DNA of 64,000 nt from Trebouxia sp. TZW2008. Lineage: Eukaryota; Chlorophyta; Trebouxiophyceae; Trebouxiales; Trebouxiaceae. How positions within the stretch are numbered: position 1 is the first letter of the stretch; every line of letters begins with the position of its first letter. The DNA is taken from the NCBI GenBank assembly GCA_002118135.1, contig BDIU01000235.1:117517-181516 (forward strand), in the 5' to 3' direction. Shown one piece after another: positions 9,501-18,700 of the stretch. Under the pieces are notes generated by a model that ran no database searches, had not been told where the DNA came from, and saw only the letters and a program-made list of their open reading frames with translations. The translations under genes were made by a program, and so were the position numbers.

Positions 9501-12500
9501 GCCACCTGCACAGCTTCTGTACTGAATCATGCCACAATGCCACATTGCTATGGCTGCATTAGGGGGATTGTAAATCTTGCCCACTGTGCATGCAGTCAGT
9601 CAATGACCTAAATAGAAGGACAGGCTCAAATTTGGACCCTACAGCCGACCCTAGCGAGCTGATGCAGTCCAACACCCGCAACCTCATGAGCGCCATTTCC
9701 AGCCTGCCTCAGTTGACTGAAAGGAAGAAAGTCATTGATAAGCACACCAACATGGCCTTTAGCCTGTTGAGGCAGATCCGAGCTAGAGCCTTGGAGCAGT
9801 ACTGGAACAGGGAAGAAGACTGCCTACATGGCAAGCCAGACTTGGCAGCCATTGAGAGACTCCTACAGGTGAAGACAGTTTCACTGTCTGACCAAGCTTG
9901 CACACTGTCTTTGCTATGTCATGGTGCAAGCACACCATCATGGCCACTAGCCTATTGAGGCAAAGCCAAGCGCCAGCCTTGGAGCAGTACTGGAACAGGG
10001 AACAAGACTGCCTGCACGGCAAGTCGGATTTGGCAGCCATTGAGAGGCTCTTACAGGTGAGTTGTGTGGGCGGAGTTGCATTTCTTTGCTGTGTCGCAGT
10101 GAAAGACTGCCAGATGCTAACCCTAGAGCAGCAGGTTTGAGCTGCCATTAAATCCTAGCCCTGAAGCAATACTGGGACAGGGAAGAAGACTGCCTGCATG
10201 GCAAACCTGATTTAGCAGCCATCGAGAGGCTCTAACAGGTACAGATTTGCATGCCCTCTTTGCTGTGTTGTGCTTTCAAGCTCTGCTGGACGTTGCACTG
10301 GAGCAGCAGTCCCTGGCTACCTTTGCTCACAGAACCTCACACTGTGACACCCAATGGTTCATGTGCTTCTCTTGTACAAGGTCTTGAGCCTTGTATGTTT
10401 GACCTGATCAATCCAAAATTGAGTGTCTGATTGCAGCACACACCTCAAAGACAGTCTGATTCCACTTGTTAGGCAATGCCTGTTGCAGGGCACGGAAGGA
10501 ACGCCGCTAGATAAGCTGCGCCTGGTGTTGGTTTGGCTGTTGACGGCTGAGGCGCTTCCAAGTGATGCTGACATGGAGAGGCTGCTCACCATTTTAGCCA
10601 CCGCTGGTGCAGACACCACAGCTGTGGCATACCTACGCCGCATGCGCAGCATGAAGCTGACAGGTATGAAAGCCTCTCTGTCAGCTCTGAAGTTTTGACT
10701 GTCTGGGGAGAGCCTGAGTCCATCTTCTGCTCAGCTTTGAGTCAAGGTATGCAGCTTAGCAATGCGACAGGAAAACTGCTTGGCATGTACAGAGAATATG
10801 CTTACATGGCAAATGTCACATAAAACATGTTGTCTCAACTGCTCTTTGCTGCTGCAACAGTTGGAGATGCTGAATGTGACCATTCCCCATGCATATGCAG
10901 CTTGGGAGGGAAGCTGCATGGTCTCAATGATGACAAGCAACCTGTAATCACTGGCATGCTGCAGCGACACAATTCTGCTACATGCCCGTTGCAGCAGCTA
11001 GCTCTGTCAAGATACTGTGCTTTCACAAGGTACAATGCATAACAGCTGCATGTGATTTCAGCTGATTGCCAAAGTGTTGCTTGAACCTCTGTGCCATGAA
11101 ACTGCGGCCTACAGCTGCTGCACGTCCCCTTGCTTATCCTGTAGCACCCTTCGGCAGACATCCCCAGTTGATGGTTTCACCAAAGGGATGTGCAGGGTCA
11201 GCAAGGGGTGCGCAGCATGTAAGCCACAATTTCAGAGACTAGGCGAGGTTTACGGTAGACACACAGAGTCACACACTGTTGCATGTCCTGCAACAAGAGG
11301 CCACGTCATTTCATAAGAGCTTACTTGGATGAGGCTTGAGACCAAACAGATGTGAGCTTTGCTGTTCATGGATAGCATTTGGGCCGACCTTGGCTGACTG
11401 TTGTGGGCGGTCTGCAGGCATTCAATTGAAAGATTCAGGCAGCAGTACAGCGTCAGATGGGTTGGCAGCCACTGGCTCAGCGCAGCAGAGCCACCTGCTC
11501 AGCTGCAGCTTACCCCTAGATGTTTACATGTCAGTGTTGTCTGTTGTGAATTATATGCAGGCAGTGGAGTGAGGGTGTCAGGCAGCAGAGCAGCACTGGA
11601 CGGGTTTGCAGCTACTGGCTCTGTCCACTGGTCAGTCTGACTGGTGACTATGTGCAGGCAGTGGGGTGAGGGGGTCAGGCAGCGGTGCAGCGCTGGACGG
11701 GTTGGCCGCCACTGGCCTAGGGCAGCAAAGTCATCTGCTCAGTTGGGCAGACCGCACCTTTGGTCAGGGCCTCACCACCATCACCAAAGGTGATTCTTCT
11801 TCTGCATACTGACTTTGCCTAGTGTCTTTCACCCAGCCTGGTGTTGTGTTCTGGTCCCTGGATTGGGGCAGGAGAGTCATGTGCTAAGTCTGGCAATCAA
11901 CACTTTCGACTGAGGCCTCACCACCATCGCTAAGGGTCTGGCATCACCCACTTTTAGTCAAAACTCAGGCTGGCGTGCAGTACTCAGTCTTCCTTCTTTT
12001 GTCACTAGACATGCATGATTTCTTAGCTAGAGGGTGTCTGCAAATTGAAGCATCATTTGCTTCTTGATTGCAGCATCTCCTTTATGCGGGCCGTTCTGCA
12101 ACACTGTCGCAGTAGCAGCTTCTGGGCAACTTGCTCAGACATGTGCTGCTCCAATAGCCTATTTGAAAGGCCAGGACTGTCAAGGCCTGTTTACATTCCT
12201 GCTGCAAGGCGTGACTGACCATGTGTGTCACTTTAGGGGTGAAGAATCTGCTGGCAGGAAACCAGCAGGCAGCAGTGACAGTAGCTGTAGAGGGTTTGAT
12301 GGATGCAAAGGCCAATGCTGAGCCTGACAGCTTCGTCACATTTGACCCCAAGGCAAGTTTTGACCTGATCTGACTGTTGATGCCATTTGAGTGAAGGGCA
12401 TCCTGGCTGTCAAAGCTTCACCAAGCAGCTTGAATGGCATTTGCTAACTGTCTTGCCTTACTGTTGCTCTGACCCTCAGATCCTGCTCGTCACTGCCACA

Positions 12501-12904
12501 AGTGCAACAGCAGGTATCCCTGTCTGCCACAAGGCAAAAAGCAGCGTCAAATGCAAGTCAAGTCTCTGGTCAAGGCTGCAGAACAATGTCTGTGTTTGGT
12601 ATCTCAAGATATGCCACCAAACACGCTGCAAACTGCCTGCAGGTTGCATGACCTCATTCTGTGTCACTCCGCTGTGCAGGTGGTGGCTGGAAGGACAAGC
12701 AAAGCAATTGGCCCCTTCAAAGAGGCTGTTGTGTTCATGATTGGTGGAGGCAACTACTTGGAGTATGAGTCCTTGTCGCTGTATGCGTCACGCTCTCAAC
12801 CGCCCAAGAACATTCTGTACGGCGCCACTGACATCATATCACCAGAGGCTTTTGCTGCCCAACTTGGAGATCTAGGCAGACATGCAAACACAGGCGCCGT
12901 TTGA
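6551..12904 (+). CDS. SLY1: SLY1 / SCFD1-type Sec1/Munc18 protein, 11 exons
   Basis: SLY1 binds syntaxin-5/Sed5-type and Ufe1-type SNAREs and promotes ER-Golgi vesicle fusion from the cytosolic side. Exons: 6551-6581, 6681-7168, 7498-7578, 7899-8051, 8698-8829, 9206-9301, 9596-9868, 10489-10663, 11658-11789, 12237-12352, 12680-12904. They join in phase to 633 residues, the normal family length. Conserved blocks in order: MVLDVRQKQIAG, DLRKQGVTLVLDLD, DVPAVYFVQAN, SFHINLALSCPRPLLETLAS, IVDGLFSALVTLGTVPIIK, SRPLLCLFDRNFELSV, YKPLVHDALGM, LTERKKVIDKHTNMA, GTPLDKLRLVL and GPFKEAVVFMIGGGNYLEY. The intron after exon 10 is GC-AG. Introns around exons 4, 5, 7 and 9 carry tandem copies of those exons (separate entries). 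The start ATG is favoured because the N-terminus matches plant SLY1. Confidence 0.95.
8008..8178 (+). repeat. Tandem copy of the 3' end of SLY1 exon 4 with its donor site
   Basis: The last 44 coding bases of exon 4 plus donor (8008-8058) recur at 8128-8178, exactly 120 bases on. The copy reads RPLICLFDHNCELSVV against the parent RPLLCLFDRNFELSVV and keeps the GTGAGC donor. No acceptor precedes the copy, so it is probably silent intron sequence. Confidence 0.85.
8561..8725 (+). repeat. Tandem copy of the acceptor and 5' end of SLY1 exon 5
   Basis: About 80 bases from TGAGTTGCAACCATCAGC through the acceptor and the first codons (MLQRVWTY) at 8561-8640 are repeated at 8649-8725, where they form the real exon start (MLQHVWTY). 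The period is 88 bases. The upstream copy diverges after the tenth codon. Confidence 0.8.
9752..10238 (+). repeat. Three tandem copies of the 3' part of SLY1 exon 7
   Basis: The block ALEQYWNREEDCLHGKPDLA with its downstream donor occurs at 9752-9868 (real exon), about 9917-10056 and about 10150-10238, with spacings of 188 and 182 bases. Copy 2 is open and keeps CAG|GTGAGT. Copy 3 has CTC TAA CAG, a stop just before its donor. Copies 2 and 3 lack good acceptors. Confidence 0.9.
11418..11936 (+). repeat. Four tandem copies of SLY1 exon 9, one intact
   Basis: Acceptors with the same phase precede copies at 11418, 11561 and 11658; a fourth copy, about 11861-11936, keeps only the 3' half. The intact one (11658-11789) encodes GSGVRGSGSGAALDGLAATG and ends SWADRTFGQGLTTITK before GTGATT. 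Copy 1 (DGLAATGSAQQSHLLS) and copy 2 (LDGFAATGSVHW) lose the match before a donor. Copy 4 lacks the frame. Confidence 0.88.
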
Positions 12905-13630
12905 ACTTATGGCTCGCTCAGCAACTTACTATAGGATGGTATTGCAAGATATCGGTATCGCAATGCCTTTGTGGCGTTTACCAAGTTTGTGTCACGAGTG
13001 CACTCTGAACAGCATCTGCCATCTGGTCATTGAGCGAGTTTTTGGAGGCTGACATGCAAAGACAGCAAACGTGTTGAATATGTCAGCTGCTGCAGCTTAC
13101 AACCCATGCTGCATAATCGGGCTAAAGCCAAGGATATGTCAGCTGGCTGCTTGCATCACCAAACCCAAAAGGCACATGTATGGAACCTTCCATATATCTG
13201 CTGACATAGCATAATCTGAAGCCTGTTTGCTGCATTCGCTCGAAGCCCAACTGTGGCAGGTTAATAATATGTCATGATTGACATGTTATATGACTTCAAT
13301 GACTTTACTGTTGTTGTCTTGAAAGCATCTGCTCGTTATGCAGCACACGTTAGCAGTAGACAGCGTCAAGCTTGTTAACATGAGCAGGATGTCGCAGTCT
13401 GATGAGATGCTCCTCTCATCATGAAGATGTAGAGTCTCATGCAAAACGCTACTCTAGTGAATTGGTGAAGCAGGAGTGAAGAAGAAGTCAAAGCTGTGCG
13501 CAGAGCTGTGCGCCACGGAAACTGGCCCAGCACGGGCCTTCACAACATCGCACCGACTGCACCCTGAACAATGAGTCGTGGTAGTGTGTGTTGAAAGCAC
13601 AGACTGCGTCAGTCTCGCGGCAAGGCAGCG
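12905..13630. other. Intergenic region between SLY1 and the next plus-strand gene
   Basis: The region holds the SLY1 3' UTR and the promoter of the gene starting at 13631. It includes a relatively AT-rich stretch about 13170-13340. I see no coding or RNA gene and no TGTAA close to the SLY1 stop. Confidence 0.4.
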
Positions 13631-16600
13631 ATGTCGGCCGTGAGGGAATTCCGTCCTGGCAAAATAAGTCCCCAGGAAGCAGAGCTTAGACGCCAGCAGT
13701 GCACAGAGGCAAAGCTTGATACCCTGATGGTACAGCGTATGCAGCTGGCTCTTCAGCAGCACGAGCGCCATCTGCACTCCAAGCAGAAGGGGCTGGGACC
13801 AGTGACGGCAGTACTTTTCTTGGTTCTTCTTGCGGTCATCACCTGCGTGGTGGGATGCCAGGTGATGGTCGACGCCTCATCGCGCTGCTGCAAGTGTCAA
13901 TGGGCTTTGAATGCATAGTCAATAAGAATCTTCCCTCTCTGCAGGGAGCACTCCCAACAAGCAGAGGTTGGCTCCAGGAAAGCGTAGGCAGTCACAGATG
14001 TGTGACTGCGCCCTCTTTGACGTCAGCAGGTAAGTGGCTTCTTTCAACTGGCATCTGATCGCTAGCTACCCCCTTGCCTTGCCTTGGAAGGAAACCCTTT
14101 CATACCACCCAAACAACCTTGAATCCTGCTTGCAGGTGAGGTCAAGCCGCTGATGTACTCTACAGAGGCGGTCCCTACAGCCATGCCCCGCCAAGGCCCT
14201 ATTGAGAATGAGAGTATTCTTGCTGAAGACGCTGACAACAAAATCGTTCAGTTGGGGTTGGTTCCCAGGTAAGCCTTGCTGCCAACACCAATGGAGACAA
14301 TGCAACAGTCTGCCTTAAATCTAATGCAGTTTCTTGGCTTTTGCAGTGTGTCTGCTGAGGAGCAGCAAATGCATGAGGAGAGTGCAGAGGACAGCAGCAT
14401 TGACATTGCGTCTCCCTCCATGCCCTCAGGTATGCTGCAGCTTTGCAAAATTTGACTATCATGCAGTGGTTTCTGAAACTGAATTTGAGCGTCAGAAATC
14501 AGCATGATTGCTGATAATTTTGCCATGCTTGAGCTATCTAGGAACTGTCATGCATGCCTTGGACAGACAGGCCTGTGCTCCTTCATGGCTCAAGTTGCTT
14601 TCAATGTTCTGCAGATATCATCATTGAAGAGAAGGCACATACCGTTGAGTACGCTACTGGCTTTTGCTTGACCAATGGGGGTCAGAATGGCTTTTGTGCT
14701 GCTGTGACCTACAGCACTGAGTCCACATATACAGAAAGCAGCCCTCTGTCTTCAGAGGCTGCGGAGCCCTTTGTGGCAGAACACGAGTAAGTTTGTTGGC
14801 CCTACATGTTGTCCTGCGCTGCGTGATGGAGAGACACAGTCCATTCTGTAAAATCATGGCCTTTGTGCAGGTTCAGTGACACCTACGGTGAAGAAGTTGT
14901 AGAGGCTATTGGCCAGCCATTCTCAGCTGAGAAGGGTAAGTGCTGCCCTTTGTGGAAGTTTCTGTCTCTTATTTCCATCCTCTGTTCACGCAATCTGCCT
15001 TGGCAGACAGGCAGAGCCTTTGCATTGTCATCTTGCCCAATAGCTGTTGTTGCCTGTTGCAAATGGCTGTTGCTGTGCAGTATGCATTTTCTGAGGTGTG
15101 CACACATGTAAATCATGAAAATTTTGATTTTGGGGCGTAAGATGCTCTTGAAGTTCACCCCCTGTATGGAACTTATTGTCATGCTCAGCAATGCCTTGCA
15201 TTGCACAGGCTTGGCGCCAGACTGATTTCACATGTTTCGAAAACATGTATCGCAGCTGTAGGTCCCACTGAGTCAATTATGCACATGCAGGTGTTTGGCT
15301 TGCCATGTGCGCCATATTTGGTCTGCTGCTGCTGCTGGCAGCGATGCAATGTGTTGCTGTTTTCACCCTTGCTGGCAACGTCTCCAGTGTGCTGCTGTCA
15401 TCAACTGCCTATTCTGCAGAACAGGTATGCACTGCACTATCAATCAAAAGCTTGCTTGGAGTGATGCATTTCATTGTAGCAAACCCTATGTTTGTCACTT
15501 GTTTTGCACCCTTACCTCCTGTCGACGTGCTTGTATCAACTCCTGGTATTGCGCAAGAGGTTGGACTCAAGAGTGGATTGCTCAAATACGGCTAACCCCT
15601 TCTGCACATGTCATGTTGAGCTTTCGCTCGTATGTCAATCAAATGAACCTCACATGCATACTGGCAATGCTGCTTGTTGCTCCTTGCCTATGAAAGGTAC
15701 TTTAGCATGAAATTGTGCAGTGCGAAGTTTACAGTAGCATGAGCAGCATTACTTGCCCAGTAGCCGACTTACTGGCTCACTCTTTGTTACCACCAGCATT
15801 GTACCCGTTGAACAGGGTGCATCAGCCAAACACACTCTGCCTGCATGGATTGCCCAATCAAGCCTAGAACCTACCATAATCACACTCTACTGGTATGAGT
15901 GCAATGCTTCTGCCACACACATGATGTGCCTCTTACAGGGTCCCTACGGCTATACGATGGGCATTGGTGGTGCATGCATTTGCCTTGTGCCAAATGTTCT
16001 GGTCATGAACCTGACACAGCCGTTTGCTGAGCTGTTTGTTGTTGAACAGGTCAAGCAAGATGGCTTGGACAGTGATCCTCAGGACCCACAGCTGGACTGT
16101 GATGGCGCCTCGGAGGCTGCAGTGGGCTGCAATGAGGAACCTGAGCTTCTGCCTGGCGCGCAGAACCAGCTGGTTTTCTACCCCACCGCATCTGGCCAGA
16201 ATGCTACTGCGTCAACCCTTGACCAGGTGAGCATGCCCAGGGTTTTGCAACACTGCATTTCGCTGCAAGGGTAATAAGACCACATTTCTGCAGCGTGCAA
16301 TGCAGTTCACATCGTGCTTCAGAACGATTGAGAGCATGGAAGCCTGCGCACACAGCGATGGATGCATGGGATCACCTTGACACAGCGGCTGGAATCAATG
16401 CTAAGCTGCCCATGCGTTTGGCGCTGAGTCAAATCTGTTGTGCACACTGTACTGTGTAGCATCAGGCATCATATGTGTTCAGAGCAGAAACCCGTCCGTG
16501 TGCAGGGCTTGAGCATTGATGTAGCTGACTTTTTGACTCCTGGCTGGGTTGACAGCCCTGTGCACCCTGTAGCTTTGGTGGCCACTGCTTCAAACATCAG

Positions 16601-18400
16601 CAGCAGCGCATCAGGACCAAGACAGGCTGTGAAGGCATACTTGATTCAGAATGCCCAAAGCAACGTTCAGGTAAGACTTCTTTCTTCACATCTCAATTGT
16701 TGAGTGATTTGTGTCATCTACCTTGTGAGCTTACCACTGATCAAGTCCACCATACATACGCCATTGTTCCACCTTGACCAAAACTTGAAAGATTTGATCT
16801 GCACTTCTTGTCGCTGCTGCAGTCAGTATATGAGTGCAAGTCACAGCTTATGCTGTCTGCTCTCGCCCATGCGTGCCATGAGCTAGTGCAAGCCATTATG
16901 AGGATGTACAATAAAGCTGATTCGTTGAGCCTGGCATGACAGTCTGTACAGTTTGTGCTGCTGTTCTCAGATGCAAGGCTGTTATGTTGATGCTGATGGC
17001 TAGCAGTGAAAGTCTCGAATTGATTTTGTTTATACAGGTGACTGGGCTGCCAGGCATTCAGTCAGTGATCCTGAACCTGCGCTGTGATATGGTCACTGTC
17101 CACCTGCCGTCTACAGGCACTAACATTCAGGTACCCAACACCTGCAATTGCCTTTCACGCTGTACTGCTGCCTTTGCTTGAGCTGAGTGCCTGACACCAT
17201 ACCTGTTGTGATTGTCATTGCCTGATCAATCTTGGACACTGTCTGTGTTGCTTGTCAAACCTGTTCTTACCATGATTGAAAATGATCAGTGCGCACTTCA
17301 TCTGCATGCATTGTTATCGTGCATCTTATTGCAATTGACTTAAACAACACGCCTACAGCATCTGTGCTATGTCATCTGACCTCATCGTCCTCAAAAGTCT
17401 CTTTGCAAATTAAGCTTGATACAACGTTTCATATTGTGACTGCAGGCATGTTTGGCTGAGATGAGCAACATCTTCATGCTTGCCTGCCCTCAAGCCAGGC
17501 TGAGGCTTGCTTTCACTGGGCATGCTTCCAAGCCCACCCACAGCAGCACCCCTTCACCTTCGTTAGCCATAGTGCCCTTCAGCCTGCCATGCTTGTCATC
17601 CCAGACAGAGCACAGACAGGCTAGGCTAGGCTAATTGCACCTGTGGCAATGAGGCCCTCATTTGCTCACCACTTGACTAGGCTCATGATCTCAGAGACTC
17701 AGGGCAGGCCGCTTGTTGCACCAGCAACTACGCCGGTGCACAATTTGGTGTCACTGGAACTCCTGGAGTTGACAGCGGTATCAGCACACAGCCAGGCTCT
17801 TGCACCTGTACAGTCCATTTCGGCGCTGGTTATATCTGGCACTTCACCAAGACAGAGCAGAGCTTCTGCTGCACACATCTCAGGACCAGTATTTACCTAC
17901 ACCCGCTCTATTGACCTGCTGATCACCAGGCCTTCTCTGCAGCAAAGCAGGGGCTTTGGAGTGACAGCCATGGCAGCAGTGTCAGATCTCAGCTTCTTCA
18001 GTCAGCTGCTGGCAACAAGTTCACCATCAGTGCAGCAGCGCAACCTCATCAAACAACTTCCAGCTCTGACATTGTCTTCTGACCACATATGGACACCGTT
18101 GCCACCACAGAGGAGAGGCGTGCCTGTTGGAGTCTTGTCAGCACAGCCTTCACTGAGTCGCCTGCTTATGCCATCCATTAGTACCATCACTGAGGGCAGG
18201 GCTTTTGCTGGACCAGCCCCTACCTTGGCTGCTGCTTCTTCTTCTTCTTGCCTGAAGACAACAGTCACAACTACCCACAGCTGGGGCAGGTCCATTGACA
18301 TCCGCGTGGCAGCAGTCACATCCAGCTTGCCACTTGTCCAGATCAGAACTTCAAGAGCCATGCCGATTGCGGTCTCTGCTGCCTTTGCGCCACACTACAG
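13631..18400 (+). CDS. Unrecognised two-TM membrane protein; reading frame broken once by a 5-bp repeat
   Basis: No family is recognised. Exons: 13631-13861, 13945-14029, 14136-14268, 14347-14429, 14615-14786, 14871-14935, 15291-15424, 15939-16226, 16506-16670, 17038-17130 and 17446-18400; phases agree through exon 10. Residues about 57-77 form a hydrophobic segment (GPVTAVLFLVLLAVITCVVG). An acidic, Ser/Glu-rich stretch follows, then a second TM (WLAMCAIFGLLLLLAAMQCV), then a long region with strand-like segments (IQSVILNLRCDMVTVHLP). In exon 11 the frame meets TAA at 17632 inside three GGCTA units; with two units it would run on without a stop to the donor at 18400, ending FAPHYR. It then does not match the phase of the coiled-coil exon at 18701, so one locus or two cannot be decided. 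Topology and role are unknown. Confidence 0.55.
17619..17633 (+). repeat. (GGCTA)3 short tandem repeat at a frame break
   Basis: Three perfect GGCTA units lie exactly where the upstream frame (open from 17446) stops at 17632 and the next long frame (open to 18400) begins. Removing one 5-base unit fuses the two frames without a stop. This suggests repeat slippage in the allele or an assembly error. Confidence 0.7.
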
Positions 18401-18700
18401 GTGATCATATTTCTTGAACGGTGCTACAATTGCTTTTTGTGGTAAAGTCTGGACTGCTTTTGCTGATGAGCATTGATGTGCATGCAAAAGTGCTCAGCAG
18501 TGCTCAAGTTATGCAAGCGCTAGATGCCAACTGTGCTGTGAAGCATTCTGCAGTTGTATGTGCTTTCCCATGTTGTATGTATGCAGGAGTTTGTGTGTGT
18601 GTTCAGCAACTGTGCATCACAGCAGCATGTCACAAGCATTCATTGCTTGCTTCCAGTCAGTAACATGTTTTTGAAGGCAATCCCGTCTTTTGCCTTGCAG

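Noticed and set aside
10437..10488. Alternative SLY1 exon 8 start at 10437
   Set aside because: The acceptor at 10488 keeps phase and joins directly to the conserved GTPLDKLRLVL block; the upstream one gives residues not seen in the family.
18002..18361. Minus-strand 119-codon ORF opposite exon 11 of the membrane protein
   Set aside because: It has no splice partners or recognisable domain. The plus frame continues with the GGCTA correction; still, coding in this stretch is not certain on either strand.
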